Part shown: in pieces, positions 6,484 through 11,937 of the stretch
Numbering within the stretch: position 1 is the first letter of the stretch
Layout: each line of letters starts with the position of its first letter
NCBI GenBank assembly: GCA_947174615.1
Contig: CAMWJQ010000069.1
Coordinates: 1-11,937, forward strand
Length of the DNA: 11,937 bases
Direction: 5' to 3'
Source of the DNA: an uncultured Lachnospiraceae bacterium
Lineage (GTDB): Bacteria; Bacillota; Clostridia; Lachnospirales; Lachnospiraceae
Notes under the pieces: generated by a model
Told to the model about the DNA's origin: nothing
The model's input: the letters and a program-made list of their open reading frames with translations, nothing else
The model's database searches: none
Translations under genes and position numbers: made by a program

Positions 6484-6798
6484 TTATTTATTATCTGTCA
6501 ATCGTTCTCCATTTTTACGATTCTCAATCACATATAGTACTTCACCTTTCACTAATGGGCTCTTCTTCTCATAATCAGCTTCTTTCTGCGCTGCCACTGC
6601 CTCCTGAAATGTCATCAGGTTTCTGAGCTGTACGGTATGGTTTTCCACAGGTATGTATGCCTTTTTCTTCCGGTCCGAAACAGACCGCAGCAAATAATAT
6701 TGATAGGTATCCTTTTTGTTGTCTGCAAGTTTTACAATATCATCCACAATGCACACGCCAATCGTCTCGCTATATATAATATCTTTCTTTTGAAACAA
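6484..6798 (-). CDS. Short CarD-like / TRCF-domain transcription regulator
   Basis: Resembles the RNA-polymerase-interaction domain of CarD/CdnL and transcription-repair coupling factor, which binds the beta subunit. From the chosen start the protein reads MFQKKDIIYSETIGVCIVDD, then YQYYLLRSV and AYIPVENHTVQLRNLMT, matching the family pattern of MF-x-GD-VVYP, YY-LR and PV-N-LR. The domain covers residues about 2-62. Only about 40 residues follow, against roughly 100 in full-length CarD, so the C-terminal DNA-binding helical domain is short or missing. I start at TTG 6798 because the product then begins exactly like other CarD proteins and a G-rich site (GGGGGGA, 6804-6810) lies 6 bases upstream. 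A GTG at 6843 would add 15 unlikely residues. It follows a 31-codon small ORF by 19 bases. Its targets are unknown. Confidence 0.75.
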   Translation of the reverse strand: MFQKKDIIYSETIGVCIVDDIVKLADNKKDTYQYYLLRSVSDRKKKAYIPVENHTVQLRNLMTFQEAVAAQKEADYEKKSPLVKGEVLYVIENRKNGERLTDNK

Positions 6799-6817
6799 CG
6801 TTATCCCCCCAGAATCT

Positions 6818-6913
6818 TTATATGTGAAGCGACTCAAGATCACGCATGATCCCCTTGTCCGTCCTGCTCAAAAACTGTGTTTTATGTGCCAGACGCCTGT
6901 CCGCCTCTGACAT
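6818..6913 (-). CDS. Small ORF of 31 codons upstream of the CarD-like gene
   Basis: An ATG at 6911-6913 is preceded by a perfect AAGGAGG (6921-6927) at a 7-base spacing, the best ribosome binding site in this part of the window. The peptide starts MSEADRRLAHKTQFLSRTDK, is hydrophilic and charged, and ends in ESLHI at a TAA (6818-6820). The CarD-like gene starts 19 bases later at a TTG with a weaker site. It may be a real small protein or a leader peptide whose translation helps ribosomes reach the TTG. I recognise no family. Confidence 0.5.
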   Translation of the reverse strand: MSEADRRLAHKTQFLSRTDKGIMRDLESLHI

Positions 6914-6960
6914 GTATGCTCCTCCTTGTATCGCTCTCACCACTGTTCAATCCCACTTTA

Positions 6961-6996
6961 ACAGAAAATAATTTTTCTGTCCACTCGAAATGTAAA
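6961..6996 (-). promoter_or_regulatory. Weak promoter with a perfect 8-bp dyad over its -10, before the small ORF and CarD-like gene
   Basis: ACAGAAAATAATTTTTCTGT (6961-6980) is a perfect 8-bp inverted repeat with a 4-base centre. On the minus strand TTTACA (6991-6996), 17 bases, AATTAT (6968-6973) could be a promoter whose -10 lies in the dyad. The -10 matches only 4 of 6, so the promoter is uncertain; the dyad is certain as sequence and may be an operator. Another short dyad, ATGATT/AATCAT, lies at 7026-7042. Confidence 0.35.
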
Positions 6997-7101
6997 AACG
7001 AGCGCAGCAATTTATTTTTTGTAAAATGATTACAAAAATCATGAGAATTTATTTTGTATTTTCGTCAATGCTATATAAATTCTTGTCATGCCCGAATGCC
7101 T

Positions 7102-7156
7102 GTGAGCAAAAAAATAACATCATACCCACCCGGAATGATGTTATTTTATCGCTCAC
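7102..7156. terminator. Large bidirectional hairpin terminator
   Basis: AAAATAACATCAT (7111-7123) pairs with ATGATGTTATTTT (7135-7147), 13 bp, around an 11-base loop; GTGAGC (7102-7107) and GCTCAC (7151-7156) add 6 bp beyond an internal loop. On the minus strand the 13-bp stem runs into seven consecutive T, a strong intrinsic terminator for the small ORFs just upstream. The second ORF's TGA lies in the base of the stem. Confidence 0.8.
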
Positions 7157-7287
7157 TGTGAAACTGCATTCTTACATGTAATTCCTTTCCCGTCTGATCT
7201 TACATGAGTTACTTCCCCTTCGCACCAACCGACCGTCGATAGAACCAGCCTGTCGGCAGAAATTTTGTTCCGCTTGCTCGGTATCAT
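7153..7287 (-). CDS. Possible small ORF of 44 codons, overlapping the preceding small ORF
   Basis: Starts at ATG 7285-7287, which overlaps the TGA of the upstream small ORF (TGATG), and ends at TGA 7153-7155 in the base of the terminator hairpin. The peptide begins MIPSKRNKISADRLVLSTVG and has two cysteines. There is no ribosome binding site of its own; translation would depend on reinitiation. I recognise no family, and it could also be chance or a decayed gene. Confidence 0.28.
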   Translation of the reverse strand: MIPSKRNKISADRLVLSTVGWCEGEVTHVRSDGKGITCKNAVSQ

Positions 7288-7364
7288 CAGACCATATTTT
7301 CTTTACTATCTTTATCGACAGAAATCTCAAATCCCTTAACCCTTTTTTCATAATATATGCCCAT
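7287..7364 (-). CDS. Possible small ORF of 25 codons with ribosome site in a hairpin
   Basis: ATG at 7362-7364 follows AGGAG (7371-7375) with a 6-base spacing. The peptide begins MGIYYEKRVKGFEISVDKDS and is strongly charged. The ribosome site lies within a perfect 6-bp hairpin, TGTACT/AGTACA (7367-7381). No convincing promoter lies between it and the glgD terminator, so transcription may come from read-through. Unknown family. Confidence 0.33.
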   Translation of the reverse strand: MGIYYEKRVKGFEISVDKDSKENMV

Positions 7365-7417
7365 TGTGTACTCCTAGTACATCAAAACCAATCCAGAGAA
7401 GAAACGTTTGTGTGCAT

Positions 7418-7444
7418 AAAACAGGAGGGGGAACTCCCCTCCTG
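7418..7444 (-). terminator. Intrinsic terminator of the glgCD operon
   Basis: On the minus strand CAGGAGGGG pairs with CCCCTCCTG (7422-7430 with 7436-7444), 9 bp with a 5-base loop, followed by TTTTA. It lies 7 bases after the glgD stop codon. The T tract is short, so some read-through is possible. Confidence 0.8.
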
Positions 7445-7450
7445 CATCAG

Positions 7451-8599
7451 TCATACTTGTTTGCGTTTTTCGACAAATACCGGGAAGGACTCCGTTCCCT
7501 TTAACTCTTTATAAGAAGTAATCTTTACATTCTTGTCTGTGATCGCATATTCCACTGTCGCACCAGTCTCAATCACAGTATCCTGCATCAGCACGCAGTT
7601 TCTCACTTTCGCACCCTTGCCGACTTTTACGCCTCTAAACAGAATACAGTTCTCTACCTCGCCCTCAATCACACAGCCATCTGCTGCCATCACATTCTTC
7701 GCGTGAGAGCCATCTGCATATCTCGTCGGATTGTCGTCACGAATCTTCGTATAAACGGGATTGGGTGAAAACAGCGCAGTGATGTTCTCCTCCTTGAGCA
7801 TCTTCATATTCTCTGCAAAGTAAGAGTTGATATCCATGATGCGTGCAAAGTATCCATCATGCTGATATGCCTTTACATTCAGCTTATCAATCTGCGGTGA
7901 GATGATATCACGCTCAAAATAAGTAAGCCCGTTGACATATGCCTCACGAATCTGGTCAATCAAAAGCTGGCGCTCGATGACATAAATATTCATGGAAACA
8001 TTGTGTACACCATTTTCCTTATTATTGACCACAATTTTCTGCACCCTGCCATCCCCGTCTATATCCAGTGTATAATACAGATCCTTTTTCGTCACATCAA
8101 TATCGCGGAGCGCCTTTGGTATCTCCTCTTTCGTGTATGCGATTGTCACGTCTGCACCACTGTCAATGTGGCTCTGAAGCAGCTTGCTGAAATTAAAGTT
8201 GACGGCAATATTTGTATCTGCCATTATGACATATTTTTCCTTCTGGCGCTTCAGGTAATCGATAATGCTCGCAATCGCCTCAACCCTGCCATTGTAAATA
8301 TTTACTGTCTTCTGAGCAAACGGGGGGATGATGTTCAGACCACCCTTCTTGCGCGTCAGATCCCACTCTCTACCTGATCCTAGATGATCCATCAAAGAAT
8401 GATAATTTCTCTTTACAATCAATGATATATTGTCAATACCACAGTTAACCATACTTGAAAGCATGAAATCTACCAGTCTGTAACGGCTTGCAAATGGAAT
8501 GGATGCCATCAGCCGCTCAGTAACAAGCTCTGGCACTAATGAATCATAGCTGTTTGGGAACAAAATGCCCATTGCTGAATCTGCGTTTGAATTGATCAT
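7451..8599 (-). CDS. glgD: Glucose-1-phosphate adenylyltransferase subunit GlgD
   Basis: Non-catalytic or weakly catalytic partner of GlgC in ADP-glucose synthesis for glycogen. At 382 residues the length is normal. The N-terminal nucleotidyltransferase-like fold includes MGILFPNSYDSLVPELVTER, SIPFASRYRLVDFMLSSMVN and HLGSGREWDLTRKKGG. The GGxGxRL nucleotide loop of GlgC is replaced by a sequence without glycines (FPNSYDSL), as expected for GlgD. A left-handed beta-helix runs from about residue 275 to 365 with hexapeptide-like turns (VIEGEVENCILFRGVKVGKG). In bacilli the GlgC/GlgD heteromer is more active than GlgC alone; this is family knowledge. The ATG overlaps the glgC stop (ATGA), giving coupled translation. 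It ends just before an intrinsic terminator. Confidence 0.96.
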   Translation of the reverse strand: MINSNADSAMGILFPNSYDSLVPELVTERLMASIPFASRYRLVDFMLSSMVNCGIDNISLIVKRNYHSLMDHLGSGREWDLTRKKGGLNIIPPFAQKTVNIYNGRVEAIASIIDYLKRQKEKYVIMADTNIAVNFNFSKLLQSHIDSGADVTIAYTKEEIPKALRDIDVTKKDLYYTLDIDGDGRVQKIVVNNKENGVHNVSMNIYVIERQLLIDQIREAYVNGLTYFERDIISPQIDKLNVKAYQHDGYFARIMDINSYFAENMKMLKEENITALFSPNPVYTKIRDDNPTRYADGSHAKNVMAADGCVIEGEVENCILFRGVKVGKGAKVRNCVLMQDTVIETGATVEYAITDKNVKITSYKELKGTESFPVFVEKRKQV

Positions 8600-9801
8600 G
8601 CCTTGTCACCTCCCTTTACATCTGCTGACACCATCGCGTCAGGTCCCACGATCGCACCTTCACCGATCGTCACGTTAGAGCCCACTGTCGCAACACCTTT
8701 CTTATCTCCGTCCGGCATCTCTCCTACGACAGCATTCTTCTCGATCACTACATTCTCTGCAATGATACAGTGCTTAATCTGAGCGCCTTCCTTGATCGTG
8801 CTTCCGCCCATAATCACTGCATCCTCGATCACAGCGCCCTTTTCCACCTTGACGCCCGCAAAAAGCACAGAATGCTTTACCTTGCCGTCAATGCTGCATC
8901 CATCAGTAATCATACAATTCTCGAGCACTGCCTCCTCGCCGATGCGGTGTCCTGTCATACCGCTGTTTCTGCTGTAGATACGCCAGTCATCGTCAAACAG
9001 GTTAATGCCGCTGTTTTCCGGGTCAAGCACCTCCATATTCGCCTCCCAGAGAGAGGAAATCGTTCCAACATCCTTCCAATAACCCGAGAACCGATATGCA
9101 TACATCTCTCTCTTATCGCGCAGCAGACTCGGAATGACATTCTTGCCAAAGTCATTTTCGGACTCTGGATCATTCTCATCCTCTATCAAATATTTCTTTA
9201 AGATATCCCAGTTAAATATGTAGATACCCATTGAAGCAAGATTGGACTTGGGCTCCTTTGGTTTCTCCTGAAATTCCGTAATCTTGTCATTGTCGTCTGT
9301 TACCATCAGACCGAAACGGCTCGCCTCATCCCATGGCACTTCCATAACTGCCACGCTGAACTCTGCACCTTTTTCCTTATGGAATCTGAGAAAATCGCTG
9401 TAATCCTGCTTGCAGATCTGGTCTCCTGACAGAATAATTACATACTCAGGATCATACCGCTCAATGAAATTAATATTCTGATAAATCGCGTTGGCTGTGC
9501 CTTTGTACCAGTCCGAACCGGTTGCCTGCTGATACGGCGGCAGTACATGGACACCTCCGTGCAGCCTGTCCAAATCCCATGGCTGACCGTTCCCTATGTA
9601 CTCATTCAGCACTAGCGGCTGATACTGGGTAAGGATACCTACTGTATCAATCCCCGAATTTACGCAGTTTGAAAGTGGAAAATCAATAATCCTGTATTTC
9701 CCGCCAAACGGAACTGCAGGTTTTGCCAGCTTTTGTGTCAATGTATAGAGACGTGACCCCTGACCGCCGGCAAGCAGCATTGCAATCATTTCTTTTGCCA
9801 T
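8596..9801 (-). CDS. glgC: Glucose-1-phosphate adenylyltransferase GlgC
   Basis: Makes ADP-glucose from glucose-1-phosphate and ATP, the committed step of bacterial glycogen synthesis, in the cytoplasm. Signature elements are all visible: AGGQGSRL at residues 11-18, KPAVPFGGKYRIIDFPLSNC at 27-46, the metal-binding SGDQI at 125-129 (Asp127), EKPKEPK at 179-185, YWKDVGT at 241-247, and a C-terminal left-handed beta-helix from about 285 to 395. The 401-residue length is typical of clostridial GlgC. The ATG follows GGAGGT with a 7-base gap. It is first in an operon with glgD (4-bp overlap); glycogen synthase, branching enzyme and phosphorylase are not in the window. A structured leader of about 130 bases lies upstream, so control after transcription starts is possible. 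Confidence 0.97.
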   Translation of the reverse strand: MAKEMIAMLLAGGQGSRLYTLTQKLAKPAVPFGGKYRIIDFPLSNCVNSGIDTVGILTQYQPLVLNEYIGNGQPWDLDRLHGGVHVLPPYQQATGSDWYKGTANAIYQNINFIERYDPEYVIILSGDQICKQDYSDFLRFHKEKGAEFSVAVMEVPWDEASRFGLMVTDDNDKITEFQEKPKEPKSNLASMGIYIFNWDILKKYLIEDENDPESENDFGKNVIPSLLRDKREMYAYRFSGYWKDVGTISSLWEANMEVLDPENSGINLFDDDWRIYSRNSGMTGHRIGEEAVLENCMITDGCSIDGKVKHSVLFAGVKVEKGAVIEDAVIMGGSTIKEGAQIKHCIIAENVVIEKNAVVGEMPDGDKKGVATVGSNVTIGEGAIVGPDAMVSADVKGGDKA

Positions 9802-9857
9802 AAAATACCTCCAATCCTATTTTGAGCATAGTCAATGTTCGATGAAAAATTTATAAA

Positions 9858-9918
9858 AATTGTCTGCTCAATTTACGTTTTCTAAACCAGATAGGAACTG
9901 CCATCTATACAGACAATT
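9858..9918 (-). promoter_or_regulatory. Structured leader upstream of glgC
   Basis: On the minus strand a 9-bp helix, AATTGTCTG with CAGACAATT (9858-9866 with 9910-9918), closes about 43 bases. Inside it AGATGG pairs with CC-T-ATCT (9889-9906) around a CAGTT loop. A perfect TATAAT -10 on the minus strand lies at 9944-9949, but I see no good -35. The glgC start is 57 bases beyond the helix. I recognise no known riboswitch; it may be a protein-binding or thermosensitive leader. Confidence 0.4.
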
Positions 9919-10035
9919 CATTATCTCGTCCTGAATAGTTACAATTATACTATAATTTGCAAAAAAATGGTAGTGTTTTGTTTATTTTATTATAAAAAAT
10001 TTGCACAAAAAAATCGGACTCTATAAAATATGCTC

Positions 10036-10074
10036 TTTTATCAAGTGACTTTTTTTATCAATTTGTGACTTTTT
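10036..10074. repeat. Two direct repeats of TTTTATCA-GTGACTTTT
   Basis: TTTTATCAAGTGACTTTT (10036-10053) and TTTTATCA-ATTT-GTGACTTTT (10053-10074) lie end to end between the hydratase terminator and the glgC leader. The two copies differ by a 3-base insertion. They could be binding sites for a regulator of glgC. The rest of 9802-10159 is very AT-rich with no gene that I can support. Confidence 0.4.
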
Positions 10075-10099
10075 GTCGGAACTTTCACCCATTACAAAC

Positions 10100-10117
10100 G
10101 TGCGCGGCAAGGCGCAC
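10100..10117 (-). other. GC-rich hairpin after the hydratase terminator
   Basis: GTGCGC (10100-10105) and GCGCAC (10112-10117) form a perfect 6-bp stem with a 6-base loop, standing out in an AT-rich region. On the minus strand it lies just downstream of the main terminator and may be a second, weaker stop (tail CGTTTG). Confidence 0.5.
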
Positions 10118-10120
10118 TAC

Positions 10121-10151
10121 AAAAAAATCCTGCGCAGCTGCACAGGATTTT
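10121..10151 (-). terminator. Intrinsic terminator of the aconitase-family gene
   Basis: AAAATCCTG (10124-10132) pairs with CAGGATTTT (10143-10151), 9 bp plus two inner GC pairs after a mismatch. On the minus strand it is followed by a T7 tract, a textbook intrinsic terminator 8 bases after the stop codon. Confidence 0.9.
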
Positions 10152-10159
10152 CTTATGGA

Positions 10160-11937
10160 TTAAACTCTATTATAATTAATCAGACACCCTTTCAGGATAA
10201 TCTGTCTCTCCTCGTCGGTAAGCTCGCCGAGCGTCATCTCAAACGCTGTATTCTTGCGCTCGCCGGAGGCGCTGCCCACGACGTATGCCTTGATCACTTC
10301 CGCCTTTTCTTCCACTGCCTTCCTGATCCCCGGAATATAGATATAGTCAAGATTTTTGAATGGCAGCTCACCCTCTTTAATGAGAAATGGCAGCATTCCC
10401 CAGTTGATGAGATTCGAGCGGTACCGCTTGGTCGCATACTCGTTGGCGATATTTGCCCAGCCGCCAAGCACCTTCTGGCAGCTTGCCGCCTGTTCTCTTG
10501 CCGATCCGTCCCCCGGTTTCACGGCGAAGATTGTGCTGCCGATGCCGGTGTTGCTGCGGTCCGCATCCGGCGTAATGGTCTTCATCACAGCCCATGCAGC
10601 CTCCAGTTCCTGAAATTTCTGCACAGGACAGACCTTCTCCTCACGCGCCTTCTCCGCCTCCTGAATCTCCTTTGCGAGCCGCACATAATTCGGGTCCTTG
10701 CGGGAGAGCGTAAACTCCGCAAGTCCGAGCGGATTCGAGCGGTACGAGGATGTCTCACCGGAGGGAATCAGCTCGTCCGTCGTTGTGACCGGGTCGTGAA
10801 TCTCCGATACCACCTTCAGCATCAGATTGTCGGTCAGCGCCACCATGGTCGGCCAGTCCTTGATGTTGGGTCCAAACTGAATCTCTACAGACGCATCCGC
10901 AACACCTTTGGAGTCAAACACGCGGTTCTCATAAATCTTCTTATCAAAGAAATATTTATACTTTGTATCGTTTTTGTCAAAGTCTGTGGCAGGTGTGAGA
11001 CAGCCCTTGTTTGCCGCCGTCGCTGCAATCGAGCGCGCATCCATCAATGCCACCGACGCGATCTGCCCGCTCTGGAGCTTCGACCCCTCGCGATTCGGGA
11101 AATTTCTCGTCGAGTGGCGGATTGAAAATGCATTGTTTGCAGGCGTATCCCCCGCACCAAAGCATGGACCGCAAAAGGCTGTCTTTAGCACTGCCCCCGT
11201 CTGCATCAGCTTTGCGGCACAGCCGTTTTTCACCAGCTCCATGTAAATTGGCATGGAAGCCGGATAGACGCTCAGCGTGAATGCATCCGGTCCGATACTT
11301 GCATTCTCAAGAATATCAGCAGCGGCACAGATGTTCTCAAATCCGCCGCCTGCACAGCCTGCGATAATCCCCTGCTCCACATAGAATTTGCCATTGTGCA
11401 CTTTATCCTTGAGCGTAAAATCCACTGCGCCGTCCAGACTGACAAGCGCTTTTTTCTCGCAGTCGTCCAGAATATCCATCAGATTTGCATTCAGCTCCTC
11501 GATGGTATATGTATTGCTTGGGTGGAACGGCATCGCAATCATTGGCTTTACTTTGCTCAGGTCAACCCTGATGCAGCCGTCATAGTACGCTACTTCCCCA
11601 GGATTCAGTTCCGTATAATCCTCACTTCTGCCATGAATTTCATAAAATTCCTTGATTTCATTGTCTGTTTTCCAGATGGAAGACAGACAGGTTGTCTCGG
11701 TTGTCATGACATCAATACCGATTCTAAAATCCGCGGACAGCGATGCAACACCGGGACCGACAAACTCCATCACTTTATTTTTCACATAGCCGTTTTTGAA
11801 TACGGCGCCAATAATGGCAAGCGCCACGTCCTGTGGTCCCACGCCCTTGACCGGCGCCCCCTCGAGATAGACTGCCACAACGCCCGGCATATTGATATCA
11901 TAGGTCTGGTTTAAGAGCTGCTTTACCAGCTCTGGTC
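10160..11937 (-). CDS. Aconitase-family hydratase, N-terminal part beyond the window
   Basis: Iron-sulfur hydro-lyase of the aconitate hydratase family, converting citrate to isocitrate if it is a true aconitase. The reading frame stays open to the right edge: 591 codons are visible, and the ATG at 11890 is internal (PELVKQLLNQTYDIN precedes it). Recognisable parts are EGAPVKGVGPQDVALAIIG, DFRIGIDVMTTETT, IIAGCAGGGFEN, the cluster-binding pair FCGPCFG and the substrate-binding STRNFPNREGSK. The third cluster cysteine is probably the one in AGCAGGGFEN, where classical aconitases have SCTNS, so this is a divergent subfamily (YbhJ-like hydratases look similar). The C-terminal swivel domain starts at about residue 430 of the visible part. 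The length suggests about 750 residues in total. It ends at a strong terminator. A role in the citrate to glutamate branch is likely but inferred. Confidence 0.88.
   Translation of the reverse strand, partial: PELVKQLLNQTYDINMPGVVAVYLEGAPVKGVGPQDVALAIIGAVFKNGYVKNKVMEFVGPGVASLSADFRIGIDVMTTETTCLSSIWKTDNEIKEFYEIHGRSEDYTELNPGEVAYYDGCIRVDLSKVKPMIAMPFHPSNTYTIEELNANLMDILDDCEKKALVSLDGAVDFTLKDKVHNGKFYVEQGIIAGCAGGGFENICAAADILENASIGPDAFTLSVYPASMPIYMELVKNGCAAKLMQTGAVLKTAFCGPCFGAGDTPANNAFSIRHSTRNFPNREGSKLQSGQIASVALMDARSIAATAANKGCLTPATDFDKNDTKYKYFFDKKIYENRVFDSKGVADASVEIQFGPNIKDWPTMVALTDNLMLKVVSEIHDPVTTTDELIPSGETSSYRSNPLGLAEFTLSRKDPNYVRLAKEIQEAEKAREEKVCPVQKFQELEAAWAVMKTITPDADRSNTGIGSTIFAVKPGDGSAREQAASCQKVLGGWANIANEYATKRYRSNLINWGMLPFLIKEGELPFKNLDYIYIPGIRKAVEEKAEVIKAYVVGSASGERKNTAFEMTLGELTDEERQIILKGCLINYNRV

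Noticed and set aside
7063..7068. TTGACG on the minus strand as a -35 for the small ORF and CarD-like gene
   Set aside because: No acceptable -10 occurs 16-18 bases downstream.
8770..9201. Plus-strand ORF of 143 codons
   Set aside because: Antisense to glgC, with no ribosome binding site or family resemblance.
10073..11125. Long plus-strand ORF of 350 codons
   Set aside because: It lies antisense to the clear aconitase-family gene, runs through that gene's terminator, and its product is Arg/Leu/His-rich as expected for a shadow frame.

Overview
The window looks like a chromosomal segment of an anaerobic, endospore-forming Clostridia bacterium, most likely a Lachnospiraceae member. The grounds are a clear spoIIID, the paired glgC-glgD glycogen genes, a trigger-factor-like lipoprotein, strong GGAGG ribosome binding sites and Gram-positive promoters. 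This placement is an inference from gene content. I see no tRNA, rRNA, CRISPR array, transposase or phage gene.

Layout. 1-1263 (minus): an ABC-2 exporter operon, ATPase then a permease cut by the window edge, behind a near-consensus sigma-A promoter. 1451-1708 (plus): spoIIID with a plausible sigma-E promoter. 1748-4378 (minus): a two-gene cell-envelope operon, a trigger-factor/FKBP-like lipoprotein followed by a secreted coiled-coil NlpC/P60 peptidoglycan hydrolase. 4574-5044 (plus): a small membrane-anchored protein of unknown function. 5070-5621 (minus): a histidine phosphatase.

5622-6483 has no convincing protein gene. Its minus strand is very purine-rich and starts at a good promoter with an extended -10. 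It holds many nested hairpins, a 10-bp long-range helix, degenerate 60-nt repeats and a 9-bp terminal hairpin. This is the best candidate for something undescribed: a roughly 700-nt structured RNA, or an unusually long structured leader of the phosphatase gene.

6484-7450 holds a short CarD-like regulator gene beginning at TTG, a 31-codon small ORF just upstream of it with a perfect Shine-Dalgarno, a large bidirectional hairpin terminator, and a pair of small ORFs joined by a TGATG overlap. 7451-9801 (minus): glgC-glgD overlapping by ATGA, making ADP-glucose for glycogen, preceded by a leader with a 9-bp closing helix. 10160-11937 (minus): an aconitase-family hydratase, cut by the window edge and ending at a strong terminator.

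Two convergent gene pairs (spoIIID/NlpC and the unknown membrane protein/phosphatase) each share one hairpin that appears to terminate both strands. The named genes cover export, sporulation control, envelope maintenance, glycogen synthesis and central carbon metabolism, and do not form one obvious pathway.
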